The notes below the pieces were generated by a model. The model was not told where the DNA came from. It made no database searches and was given only the letters and a program-made list of their open reading frames with translations. Below are positions 35,015 to 43,446 of a DNA stretch of 64,000 nt, one piece after another (position 1 is the stretch's first letter; each line of letters opens with the position of its first letter). The translations under genes were made by a program, and so were the position numbers. Source of the stretch: Primorskyibacter aestuariivivens (GTDB lineage: Bacteria; Pseudomonadota; Alphaproteobacteria; Rhodobacterales; Rhodobacteraceae); assembly GCF_028023675.1 (NCBI RefSeq), contig NZ_JAQIOZ010000013.1:1-64000 (forward strand), given 5' to 3'.

Positions 35015-35788
35015 TTATGCAAGACGATCCCTGGCTGACGCCAACCATCCCAGCGTGTCGTCGGTCGGTTTGTCAGACTTGTACTCGGCGCCCAGCGGAA
35101 CCTTCCAGCCCATGTCGCGGATCGCTGCGAACAAATGGTCGTAGTTCAGTTCGCCGTGGTCCGGCGTGCCCCGGTCAGGTACTGAGGCAAACTGGATATG
35201 GCCGATATGAGGCAACAGCGCGTGCAATCGCGTGGTCACGTCGCCCTCAGTGCGCTGGACATGGTAGCAATCGAACATGAGCCGCAGATTGTCGGCACCG
35301 ACCGCTTTGATGATCCCGATGGCCTGATCCGTGGTTTGCAGGAAATAACCGGGCGCATCATGGCGGTTCAGCGGTTCAATCAGAATGATGATGCCCTGCG
35401 CGGCAGCCGCGTCACAGGCATAGCGCAGGTTGTCGGCAAATACCGCACCGGCCTCATCCCCGCTGGCAAATCCCGCCATGACGTGAATATTGCCCGCCCC
35501 GATGGCGGTGGCATAGGTCATGGCTTCGTCGATGGCGCGGCGTGCGTCTGCCTGACGACCGGGAAGGGCGCTCAAACCGCTTTCCCCCGCCGCCACATCG
35601 CCGCGCCGCGTGTTCAGGCCCAGCATTGGCAAACCGGTCTCGTCCAGCGCGGCTTTTACCTCTTGGGGCGGGATGTCATAGGGCCAGTGGCATTCGACGG
35701 CGTCAAAGCCTGCCACCTTGGCCGCACGGATCGCATCGGGCAGGGGCCTGTCATTCCAGAGAAAGCCAAGGTTGGCGGAAAATTTCAT
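35015..35788 (-). CDS. otnI: 2-oxo-tetronate isomerase (OtnI), hydroxypyruvate isomerase family
   Basis: A 257-residue TIM-barrel isomerase: MKFSANLGFLWNDRPLPDAI start, GLNTRRGD, IEPLNRHDAPGYFL with a metal-ligand Glu, and DCYHVQRTEGD. OtnI moves the keto group of 2-oxo-tetronate to C3 so that OtnK can phosphorylate. ATG 35788 overlaps the otnC stop by four bases. Its place behind ltnD-otnK-otnC, as in known threonate operons, supports isomerisation of tetronate rather than hydroxypyruvate. Confidence 0.88.
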   Translation of the reverse strand: MKFSANLGFLWNDRPLPDAIRAAKVAGFDAVECHWPYDIPPQEVKAALDETGLPMLGLNTRRGDVAAGESGLSALPGRQADARRAIDEAMTYATAIGAGNIHVMAGFASGDEAGAVFADNLRYACDAAAAQGIIILIEPLNRHDAPGYFLQTTDQAIGIIKAVGADNLRLMFDCYHVQRTEGDVTTRLHALLPHIGHIQFASVPDRGTPDHGELNYDHLFAAIRDMGWKVPLGAEYKSDKPTDDTLGWLASARDRLA

Positions 35789-36435
35789 GCGTCCCAATCC
35801 ACGTCGAATTTTGTGACCACGGCGGTCACCTGTTCCGGTGTCAGCATCTTTGCATCATAGCCGCGCATGAGGATCGCCAGGCGCGCGGTGTCTTCCAGTT
35901 CTTCAATTGCATTGCAGGCGGATTCCACATCCTTGCCCGCCACCACGGGGCCGTGATTGGCCAGCATCACCGCGCTGCGTTTGCCCGCCAGCCCGCGCAC
36001 CGCGTCGCCCATCGCCGGATCACCGGGCAGGAAGAACGGCAGCAGTTTGACCTTGCCCAGCTTCATGATCGCATAGGGTGTCAGCGGCGGCAGGAAATTG
36101 TCCGCGTCCACGTCGGGCATGAGAGACCACGCAACGGAGTGGCAGGAATGCAGGTGGACCACGGCCCCCGTGCCGCTGCGGGTGTCGTAGAAGGCGGAAT
36201 GCAGCGGCATTTCCTTGGTCGGCTTGTCGCCGTCAATCAAATCGCCCTTTGCGTCGAACCGTGAGAGCCTGCCGGGGTCCAGCCGCCCAAAGGATGTCCC
36301 GGTTGGCGACACCAAAAGTCCGCCATCCGGCGTCCGGGCCGAGATATTGCCCGTCGACCCACCGGTCAGCCCCCGATCAAACATCGACTTGGCCAAAAGG
36401 CAGATCTGTTCGCGCAGGCGTGTTTCCTCGGTCAT
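35785..36435 (-). CDS. otnC: 3-oxo-tetronate 4-phosphate decarboxylase (OtnC)
   Basis: A 216-residue class II aldolase-fold protein. GGSTGNISARTPDGGLLVSPTG is the phosphate-binding stretch, HLHSCHS holds zinc-ligand His residues, and ANHGPVVAG another. OtnC decarboxylates 3-oxo-tetronate 4-phosphate to dihydroxyacetone phosphate. ATG 36435 overlaps the otnK stop, and it overlaps otnI in turn, so the three genes are translationally coupled. Confidence 0.9.
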   Translation of the reverse strand: MTEETRLREQICLLAKSMFDRGLTGGSTGNISARTPDGGLLVSPTGTSFGRLDPGRLSRFDAKGDLIDGDKPTKEMPLHSAFYDTRSGTGAVVHLHSCHSVAWSLMPDVDADNFLPPLTPYAIMKLGKVKLLPFFLPGDPAMGDAVRGLAGKRSAVMLANHGPVVAGKDVESACNAIEELEDTARLAILMRGYDAKMLTPEQVTAVVTKFDVDWDA

Positions 36436-37703
36436 GCGCCCTCCAGCTTGTCCAGAGCGTCTGTGAAAAAGCGCTCGGCCCCGAAATTTCCGGATTTCAG
36501 CGTCAGTGCGATGGGCGTGCCGTCCGAGGTGGCAAAGCACCATGGTACGCCCGGCGCGATCTCGGCCCCGATATCAAGCCGATCCACGCCAAGCGCCTGG
36601 GTCACCGCGCCCGAGGTCTCGCCGCCCGCCACGACAAACCGCTGCGCGCCAGCGTCGCGGGCGGCAATGGCACAGGCGGCAAGCGCCTGTTCCACGATCT
36701 CTCCGGCGCGCTGCACGCCAAGCTTGTCCTGTGCGGCGCGGACCGAGGTAGGTTCGGCCGTGGCGTAGATCAGCGGTGCTTTGCTCAGGTCCTGCGCCGC
36801 GAGCCAGTCAACCGCTGCCGCATGACCATCATTGGCAAGGCTCAGCGGGTCCAGCTGGAATGCGGGCCGCCCCGTCGCCTTGTACGTCGCAACCTGTTTG
36901 TTGGTCATGGCCGAGCAACTGCCCGACAATATCACAGCGCCCTTGCCCAATTTCGGTGTTTCCAGCCCGGGCGCATCCGCCGCCAAAAGCCCATCGGCGG
37001 CGAACAGCGCGGGCAGCGGCATGGCCACGGCGGAGCCGCCTGTCATCAGCGGCATGTCGCGGCATGCGGCGGCGATGGTGGTCAGGTCCGCATCCGCCAC
37101 CGCATCGACCACCACATGCGCCGTGCCTTCGGCGGCAAGCCTGTCGAGTTCCGCGCGAAGCGCATCAGGGCCTTTTGCGACGGTCAACCTGTCGGCCAGC
37201 CCGACGGGGCGGGTGACCTGTGGCTGCAAAAGGCGCATCAGGTTGGAATCGCGCATGGGCGTCAGCGGATGATCCTTCATCGGGCTTTCCGCCAGCGGCG
37301 TCTGACCGACAAAAAGCGTGCCCATAAAGATGGCGCGTCCGTTTTCCGGAAATGCGGGGCAATAGATCGTCTGATCCGTTCCCAGTGCGGCCATGAGCGC
37401 CTCGGCAACCGGTCCGATATTGCCTTGGGGCGTGGAATCGAAGGTGGAACAGTATTTCCAGAAAAACCGCTCCGCGCCCGCCGCCTTGAGCCAGTCCAGC
37501 GCTTTCAGGGCCTGCTCCACGGCCTGATCGGCCGGGACCGTGCGGATTTTCAGCGCGATCACCTCGAACGGCGCGGTGTCGCTGGGCGCGCTGTCGGGGA
37601 CGCCCATGCGCAGCGACACCTTGACCCCGCTGCGCGCCAGAAGCCCGGCAAGATCGGTCGCGCCGGTGAAATCGTCGGCGATGCATCCCAGAACGGTTGT
37701 CAT
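36432..37703 (-). CDS. otnK: 3-oxo-tetronate kinase (OtnK, DUF1537 family)
   Basis: A 423-residue four-carbon acid-sugar kinase. The N-terminal substrate domain has IADDFTGATDLAGLLARSG, and the C-terminal nucleotide domain has ILSGSCSAMTNKQV and VVAGGETSGAV. It phosphorylates 3-oxo-tetronate with ATP. Family function was set by work on DUF1537 kinases in threonate and erythronate pathways. It overlaps ltnD and otnC by four bases each. Confidence 0.92.
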   Translation of the reverse strand: MTTVLGCIADDFTGATDLAGLLARSGVKVSLRMGVPDSAPSDTAPFEVIALKIRTVPADQAVEQALKALDWLKAAGAERFFWKYCSTFDSTPQGNIGPVAEALMAALGTDQTIYCPAFPENGRAIFMGTLFVGQTPLAESPMKDHPLTPMRDSNLMRLLQPQVTRPVGLADRLTVAKGPDALRAELDRLAAEGTAHVVVDAVADADLTTIAAACRDMPLMTGGSAVAMPLPALFAADGLLAADAPGLETPKLGKGAVILSGSCSAMTNKQVATYKATGRPAFQLDPLSLANDGHAAAVDWLAAQDLSKAPLIYATAEPTSVRAAQDKLGVQRAGEIVEQALAACAIAARDAGAQRFVVAGGETSGAVTQALGVDRLDIGAEIAPGVPWCFATSDGTPIALTLKSGNFGAERFFTDALDKLEGA

Positions 37704-38608
37704 TCATTCTCCTCCCCGGGCAGTGTCAGACCTGCCTGACGGGCATAGACCTTGGCCACTGCGGCATCATCGACGCCGCCCAGACCCATTTCAACCGCCT
37801 GCCTGTATTGCGCGAGCGCGGTCGCCGTGATGGGCGCGTCGAACCCGGCAGAGGCCGCGATATCCAGAACGATGCCAAGATCCTTGGGCCAGATATTGAC
37901 CGAGCTTCGGGGGGTGTAATCACCTTCCACGACATGCGGTGCACGGTTTTCCAGCATCCAGCTTGTGCCGGCGCTTTTCGAGATCACCTCAAGAAATGTG
38001 TCGGGCGAGACGCCCTGCGTCATGCCGAATGTCAGCGCCTCGGCCATGGCGGCGATATGTACGCCCGCCAAAAGCTGGTTCGTCGCTTTCATCGCCGATC
38101 CCGGACCGGCGCAGTCACCCAGCTCGAACACGGTCGCTGCGATCGTGTCGAGGAGCGGGCGCGCCGCTGCAAAGGCCGCGTCCGTGCCAGAGGCCATGAT
38201 GGTCAATTGCCCAGCGGCTGCCTTGGCCGCGCCACCGGAGATGGGCGCATCAAGATAAAGCACGCCATGTTCGGCGCAGCGCGCCTCCATGTCGCGCGCG
38301 AACTGCGGCGGAACCGTCGCGCAGGACAAGATCACCGACCCGGGCTTTAGCCGCGGCACAAGTGCGTCGGCTCCAAACAGGACATCTTCGGTCTGCGCGG
38401 CATTGAGCACGACCACAGCCACGGCATCGAATTCCCCGGCAACCTCGGTCAAAGCCCCCTCGGACCCACCTTCGGCGCGGAACCTGTCCATCTGCGCCGG
38501 GTTGATGTCATATCCCCACACGCGGTGCCCGCCACGAAGCGCGGAGGCCGCAATGCCATATCCCATGGACCCAAGCCCAATCACGGCGATGCTTTGCGAT
38601 CCGGTCAT
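37700..38608 (-). CDS. ltnD: L-threonate dehydrogenase (LtnD)
   Basis: A 302-residue 3-hydroxyisobutyrate dehydrogenase family enzyme: GLGSMGYGIAASALRGG, DAPISGGAAKAAAGQ, and catalytic lysine in SAMKATNQLLAGVH. Being first in ltnD-otnK-otnC-otnI it can be named with confidence. It oxidises L-threonate at C2 with NAD. Two GntR operators lie 81 and 103 bases upstream. A close relative is at 5665-6552. Confidence 0.9.
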   Translation of the reverse strand: MTGSQSIAVIGLGSMGYGIAASALRGGHRVWGYDINPAQMDRFRAEGGSEGALTEVAGEFDAVAVVVLNAAQTEDVLFGADALVPRLKPGSVILSCATVPPQFARDMEARCAEHGVLYLDAPISGGAAKAAAGQLTIMASGTDAAFAAARPLLDTIAATVFELGDCAGPGSAMKATNQLLAGVHIAAMAEALTFGMTQGVSPDTFLEVISKSAGTSWMLENRAPHVVEGDYTPRSSVNIWPKDLGIVLDIAASAGFDAPITATALAQYRQAVEMGLGGVDDAAVAKVYARQAGLTLPGEENE

Positions 38609-38686
38609 GTCTGGTCCTTCCCCTTATCGAGAGATGTGCGTCTGGCGCGGGTTCTACGCGGCCAAAGTCAGCGAGACCTGCCGCTA

Positions 38687-38700
38687 TTTGGTATACCAAA
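38687..38700. promoter_or_regulatory. GntR-type operator 5
   Basis: Perfect palindrome TTTGGTATACCAAA (16 bases counting the outer A and T), identical to operator 1, upstream of ltnD. Confidence 0.75.
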
Positions 38701-38710
38701 TTTTCCAGGG

Positions 38711-38720
38711 TGGTATACCA
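38711..38720. promoter_or_regulatory. GntR-type operator 6
   Basis: TGGTATACCA, 22 bases centre to centre from operator 5. The two-turn spacing puts both sites on one face of the helix, which would favour cooperative binding. Confidence 0.75.
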
Positions 38721-38792
38721 AAATTTCCGGGCTGCCCGGACACAATCGGTCAGGGACGTTGCAGGCCGTATGATCAAGTTGTGAAGGTCGCG

Positions 38793-39536
38793 TCAGCGCC
38801 CGGTGTCCAGCGTGAAATCGGGGAGCATGTCGAGCGCCTCGCGCAGCGCTTCGCCCCAGCCTTGCGAGATCGACTGGAAATACGGATCGTTCCCTGCAAC
38901 CCGTCCGGTCTGGCCGGTGCGCAGGCTGTCTTTTTCATAGCAATGAAAATCAAACGGCGCGCCAACGGTCAGGTTGGCCTTGAGCGTGGAATCGAAGCTA
39001 ACCAACAGCAGCTTCATGGCAGCCTCAAAGCTCATCTCGCGATCATAGGCGCGGACAAGGATCGGGCGACCGTATTTCGTTTCGCCGATCTGGAAAAACG
39101 GCGTGTCCCCCGCGGCTTCGATGAAATTTCCTTCGGGATAGATGAGGAAAAGCCGATGCGGACCGCCCTTGATCTGTCCACCCAGAAGAAGTGTGGCATT
39201 GAACGTGCTGTCGGCGCGCTGGCCGGTATCGGCATGTTGCGCGATGACTTCCCGCAATGTGTCGGCCACCATGCGCGCAGCCTGAAACATGGAGGGAACA
39301 CCCAGTAACGAGGGCGTTCGATCTTCCGGGGATTTGCTGCGCTCGTCCAGGAGGCTGACAACCGCTTGTGTCGTTGCAAGGTTCCCAGCAGATAGCAGCG
39401 TGATCGAGCGCTCGCCCGGATCTTCCCAGATCGCCATTTTGCGAAAGGTCGAGATATTGTCGAGCCCGGCATTGGTCCGCGTGTCCGACATGAAGACCAG
39501 CCCGCGTTTGAGCATCATCCCTACGCAATATGTCAT
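38793..39536 (-). CDS. Anbu, proteasome-related peptidase-like protein
   Basis: A 247-residue member of the ancestral beta-subunit family. The start MTYCVGMMLKRGLVFMSDTR places Thr2 as the expected N-terminal residue after Met removal, with Asp and Lys (FRKMAI) of the proteasome-type site following. Anbu assembles into open ring or helical forms, and peptidase activity has been hard to show. It is the last gene of the usual Anbu operon: ATP-grasp, alpha-E, transglutaminase, Anbu. Confidence 0.9.
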   Translation of the reverse strand: MTYCVGMMLKRGLVFMSDTRTNAGLDNISTFRKMAIWEDPGERSITLLSAGNLATTQAVVSLLDERSKSPEDRTPSLLGVPSMFQAARMVADTLREVIAQHADTGQRADSTFNATLLLGGQIKGGPHRLFLIYPEGNFIEAAGDTPFFQIGETKYGRPILVRAYDREMSFEAAMKLLLVSFDSTLKANLTVGAPFDFHCYEKDSLRTGQTGRVAGNDPYFQSISQGWGEALREALDMLPDFTLDTGR

Positions 39537-39546
39537 TCAGGTCGTC

Positions 39547-40344
39547 CTATTGCTGCACCACGTCAATCGCGACGGACAGGGTCTCGCCCATTCCTCCGAC
39601 ACGCGTGCCAGATACCGGAGCGGCCTCGGCATAGTCCAGACCGGTCGCAACGCGCACGTAACGTGTATCAGGCGAAATCCCGTTCGACACGTCGAAACCG
39701 ACCCAGCCCAACCCTTCGACATGTGCCTCGGCCCAGGCATGCATCGCCTCTTGCGCGGTGCGGTCGTTCAGCATGAGGTAGCCAGACACATAACGTGCCG
39801 GGTGTCCCAGCGCGCGGGCGCAGCTCAGAAAGATATGGGTATGGTCCTGGCAGACCCCCTTGCCCGCGGCAAGGGCCTCTTCAGCGCCCCAGTCGGGATG
39901 CGATGCGCCGACTTCGAAAGCGACCGTGTCGCGGATCACACCGGCAAGCGCGTGCAACTGATCCAACGGGTCGAGCTTTGGTGTTCCGTCCAGGATCGCC
40001 TTGACCCCTTGGCCGGGTTCGGTGCGGGGGGTGGATTGTTGGAAAAGCCAAAGCGGGGCCACCCCATGATGGCGCCCGACAATCCCGTGATTGTCGCTGA
40101 GGTCCACCTCCCCTTCGCTGACAAGGGTCACGTCCTGTACATCACGGGCAAAACTGATCAGTTCGACAGTATTGTTGTGGTGATCTTCATAGCTCAGTTC
40201 GCGTTGGCCGCCGGTGATATCGGTGCGCCAGCTCAGAACCGTCTGTTGATACGACGATTTTGGCGTTTTGCGCAATTGCTGCAACCCGTGTTTCACCGGT
40301 GTTTCGAACTGATAGCGTGTTTCGTGGCGGATGGTCAGGCGCAT
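39547..40344 (-). CDS. Transglutaminase-like cysteine protease family protein
   Basis: A 265-residue protein with an N-terminal beta domain (MRLTIRHETRYQFETPV) and a transglutaminase core: catalytic Cys in GKGVCQDHTH, His in MHAWAEAHV and Asp in GFDVSNG. Such proteins sit next to Anbu and an ATP-grasp enzyme in many bacteria, and a peptide or amide-bond tagging system has been suggested. It lies 10 bases before Anbu and 3 after the alpha-E gene. Confidence 0.9.
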   Translation of the reverse strand: MRLTIRHETRYQFETPVKHGLQQLRKTPKSSYQQTVLSWRTDITGGQRELSYEDHHNNTVELISFARDVQDVTLVSEGEVDLSDNHGIVGRHHGVAPLWLFQQSTPRTEPGQGVKAILDGTPKLDPLDQLHALAGVIRDTVAFEVGASHPDWGAEEALAAGKGVCQDHTHIFLSCARALGHPARYVSGYLMLNDRTAQEAMHAWAEAHVEGLGWVGFDVSNGISPDTRYVRVATGLDYAEAAPVSGTRVGGMGETLSVAIDVVQQ

Positions 40345-40347
40345 GGG

Positions 40348-41289
40348 TCACTCATAGAACCGGAAATCAGTTTCAATCTGGGCCGACAACTCGGCCAGCA
40401 GCTTAAGGACTTTCTGAATGAACTCGTGCAGCCCGTAGTCGAACACCGCGTCTATATCATGGCTCAGATAGGTCCGTTCGATATGCTGCGCCTTGAGCTG
40501 TGCCGGCCCGGGCCGCATCTGACCCTTGTTGAGGTAGCCAAGATTATCGCCCAGCTTGCGCACGCAGAATGCCAGAGAGCGGGGCATGCGCCTGTCCAGG
40601 ATCAGGAAATGCGCGATGTCGCGGGTGCCTGCGCCCGCGCCGTATTCCATGCGAAAGCCACCGCGCGCGGACACGGATCGCAGGATCGATTCCCATTGCA
40701 CATTGTCGAGCGACGACCCCACCGCGCTGGCCGAGGGCAGCAGCACGTAATATTTCACGTCAAGAATGCGGGCGGTGTTGTCGGCCCGTTCGATAAAGGT
40801 GCCGAGCCGCGCGAAATCGTAGATATCATTGCGCAGCATCGTGCCATGAGTCATTCCCCGGACAAGCGAACTACGACGGCGCATCGAGCCCAGCACGTTT
40901 GGCAGATCGCGCTCTACCACCTTGCGCGCCAGCATGTCGCGCGCGCTCATATAGGCGGCATTCGTGGCTTCCCAGACCTCGTGCGTCAGCGCCGTGCGCA
41001 CGAGCCGGGCGTTCTGACGTGCGGTTTCGATGGAGGATAGAACAGAGGAGGGGTTGGCCCTGTCACGCAGCAACCAGTCGATGGCGGCGTCCTTGGTCAG
41101 TTCTTCATGCGTTGCGTCGAACTGGTCCAGTGTCCCGGCTGATTGCAACACAGAGCGCCATTCGCTCTCGCCCAGTTCAAGCCGGGTCAGCGCAATGCGT
41201 TGCCCGGTCTCAATCAGGCGCGCGGTGTTTTCCGCCCGCTCCAGCGAACGATACATCCAGTAAAGGCCATTGGCGGTCTTGCCCAGCAT
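40348..41289 (-). CDS. Alpha-E domain protein
   Basis: A 313-residue mostly helical protein with the alpha-E start MLGKTANGLYWMYRSLERAENTA (positions 1-23) and SLVRGMTHGTMLRND. Biochemical role is unknown; it nearly always accompanies the circularly permuted ATP-grasp and transglutaminase genes. ATG 41289 is supported by the conserved N-terminus and lies four bases after the ATP-grasp stop. Confidence 0.9.
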   Translation of the reverse strand: MLGKTANGLYWMYRSLERAENTARLIETGQRIALTRLELGESEWRSVLQSAGTLDQFDATHEELTKDAAIDWLLRDRANPSSVLSSIETARQNARLVRTALTHEVWEATNAAYMSARDMLARKVVERDLPNVLGSMRRRSSLVRGMTHGTMLRNDIYDFARLGTFIERADNTARILDVKYYVLLPSASAVGSSLDNVQWESILRSVSARGGFRMEYGAGAGTRDIAHFLILDRRMPRSLAFCVRKLGDNLGYLNKGQMRPGPAQLKAQHIERTYLSHDIDAVFDYGLHEFIQKVLKLLAELSAQIETDFRFYE

Positions 41290-41293
41290 CGCG

Positions 41294-42718
41294 TCAGTCC
41301 TCCACCACCCAGGTATCCTTGGTGCCGCCGCCTTGGCTGGAATTGACCACAAGCGAGCCTTTCTTGAGCGCCACGCGCGTCAGCCCGCCATCGGTGACCT
41401 TGATCCCCTCCGGGCTGACCAACACGAAGGGTCGCAAATCCACGTGCCGGGGCGTCAGACCCTGACGCGCGAAGATCGGCACGCTCGACAGGTTCAGCGT
41501 GGGCTGCGCGATATAGTTGCCGGGCCGCGCCTTGAGCTTGCGCCGGAATGTGGCGATGTCCTTCTTGGTCGCAGTCGGTCCGATCAGCATGCCGTAACCG
41601 CCGGAGCCGTGGACCTCTTTCACCACCAGCTCTTCCAGATTATCGAGCACATAGGCCAGTTGATCGGATTCTGAGCAGCGCCATGTCGGTACGTTCTGGA
41701 GCAGCGGTCGTTCGCCGGTATAGAACTCCACGATCTCGGGCATATAGCTGTAGATCGCCTTGTCATCGGCAATGCCGGTTCCGGGCGCATTGGCAATGGT
41801 GATCCCGCCCGCGCGGTAAACATCCATGATCCCGGGCACGCCAAGCTGGCTTTCGGGATTGAAATTCAGAGGGTCGAGGAATTCGTCATCCACGCGGCGA
41901 TAGAGAACGTCAATCGGCGTATACCCCCGCGTAGTCCGCATCGCGACGCGCCCGTCCACGACCCGCAGGTCATGGCCCTCGACCAGTTCGACACCCATCT
42001 GGTCGGCCAGAAACGCGTGTTCGTAATAGGCCGAATTGTAAATGCCGGGGGTCAGCACCGCCACGACCGGTCTGCCCCCGGTCGCGTCCGGCGCGCATGC
42101 GGCCAGCGAACGGCGCAGGTCGGTGGGATAGCTTTGCACCCCTTTGACCCGGTTTTGCGAGAAAAGCTCGGGGAACATCTGCAGCATGGTCTCGCGGTTT
42201 TCCAGCATGTAGCTGACACCGCTGGGGGTGCGTGCATTGTCTTCGAGCACAAAGAAATCATCCGGTCCGGTGCGCACCAGGTCGATGCCCACGATATGGG
42301 TGTAGATCCCACCGGGAGGGGAAACACCAATCATGCGCGGTTCAAATGCGGAATTCCGGCTGATCATTTCCTGGGGAATGCGCCCGGCCTTGATGATTTC
42401 CTGGCGGTGATAAATATCGTGAAGAAACGCATTAATAGCGCGGACCCGCTGTTCAATCCCTCGTGTGACGCGCGACCATTCGCGCTCAGAGATGATACGG
42501 GGAATGATATCGAAAGGGATCAGGCGTTCTTCGGCCTCGGCGCGGCCATAGACATTAAAGGTGATACCGGTCAGCCGGAACAGTTCCTCAGCCTCGCGCT
42601 GTTTGGCCCGCAGCCGTTTGAGGTCTTCGCCATCGAACCAGCTGTGAAACTTTTGATACGGCTGCCGGAGCCGCTCATCGCTGCCCCACATTTCGTCGAA
42701 TATCGGCGTGTTCTCCAT
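41294..42718 (-). CDS. Circularly permuted type 2 ATP-grasp protein
   Basis: A 474-residue ATP-grasp enzyme that should form amide bonds with ATP. Typical stretches are MWGSDERLRQPYQ, FVLEDNARTPSGVSYMLENRE, VLTPGIYNSAYYEH, IANAPGTGIADDKAIY and KEVHGSGGYGMLIGP. It is the first gene of the Anbu operon and probably acts with the alpha-E protein on one peptide. No start site for another gene lies in the 224 bases before it. Confidence 0.9.
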   Translation of the reverse strand: MENTPIFDEMWGSDERLRQPYQKFHSWFDGEDLKRLRAKQREAEELFRLTGITFNVYGRAEAEERLIPFDIIPRIISEREWSRVTRGIEQRVRAINAFLHDIYHRQEIIKAGRIPQEMISRNSAFEPRMIGVSPPGGIYTHIVGIDLVRTGPDDFFVLEDNARTPSGVSYMLENRETMLQMFPELFSQNRVKGVQSYPTDLRRSLAACAPDATGGRPVVAVLTPGIYNSAYYEHAFLADQMGVELVEGHDLRVVDGRVAMRTTRGYTPIDVLYRRVDDEFLDPLNFNPESQLGVPGIMDVYRAGGITIANAPGTGIADDKAIYSYMPEIVEFYTGERPLLQNVPTWRCSESDQLAYVLDNLEELVVKEVHGSGGYGMLIGPTATKKDIATFRRKLKARPGNYIAQPTLNLSSVPIFARQGLTPRHVDLRPFVLVSPEGIKVTDGGLTRVALKKGSLVVNSSQGGGTKDTWVVED

Positions 42719-42942
42719 TCCTCACCTCGCCAGACGCTTCATGAATGAGGTGGGTCCCAGCGTGAGAAGGCCAGTTTTCAAAGGGCTTCACCACAGTGTT
42801 TTTAGCTGCATGCTTTGTTTTTGCGCGCATCGCATAAATTTTGCGCAGAAATTGTGCGGGGCTTGGGGCAATATGAGGCTCGAGGCAGTGGCTGCTGCTT
42901 GTGCGCCCTGCAATCCAGCCGGCGCGATGTCAGAAAGTTGGG

Positions 42943-43245
42943 TTATTCCGTATCTTTGACGTGTGACGGGGTGGATGTCGCCGGGCGGTCGCCCCGATAA
43001 GGTCCTCGTCGCGCCTTTTTAGAGAAGCCCCGATAGAATTCGGCAGGTGCGACATCGAAAACAGCACTGAAACGCCATAGTACAGCGCTGGGCACAGGCG
43101 TGCTTCCGATTTCATATTGTTCGATCTGGTGTTGTTTAATTCCGGCAGAAATGGCGAGTGTTCTTTTGCTGACCCCCTTTGCCCGGCGGATATCCCGAAG
43201 CCTGGCACCGACATGAGTGTCGATTTGGGTTTGATCAGACTTCAA
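42943..43245 (-). CDS. Small XRE-family helix-turn-helix regulator
   Basis: A 100-residue protein with an HTH at about residues 13-66 (ARLRDIRRAKGVSKRTLAIS, then GIKQHQIEQYEIGSTPVP) and a basic tail. The start is TTG 43245 with AGGAGGGC 5-6 bases upstream. It stands alone between the ATP-grasp gene and the LysR-like gene, in sequence more A/T-rich than its neighbours. Targets unknown. Confidence 0.75.
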   Translation of the reverse strand: MKSDQTQIDTHVGARLRDIRRAKGVSKRTLAISAGIKQHQIEQYEIGSTPVPSAVLWRFSAVFDVAPAEFYRGFSKKARRGPYRGDRPATSTPSHVKDTE

Positions 43246-43446
43246 GGCGTGCCCTCCTGTTCGATCCTGTATGATTCCCGTGGTATGCGGGAATCCTTGA
43301 ATTTGCTTTCATGCCTTGGTTGTTTTAATTGCTCATACCAAGTGTTGAAAATTGGCTATTTTTTATGCGCTTGCGTATGAATTTTCATTCTGGGTTGGGT
43401 GATATATCATACACATGGGCAAGGGCAGTGTAGGAAGGGTACGCGA

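Noticed and set aside
33124-35280. A 718-codon open frame on the plus strand
   Set aside because: It is antisense to the aldolase, 2-hydroxyacid dehydrogenase and otnI genes, has no family motif, and results from high-G+C codon bias.
9900-38720. TGGTATACCA palindromes as transposon or recombination ends
   Set aside because: They lie only in promoter gaps, without transposase or target duplications, and fit a GntR operator.
36249-41040. Long plus-strand open frames (about 500 and 580 codons)
   Set aside because: Antisense to otnC/otnK and to the Anbu operon, both of which are secure; no motifs.
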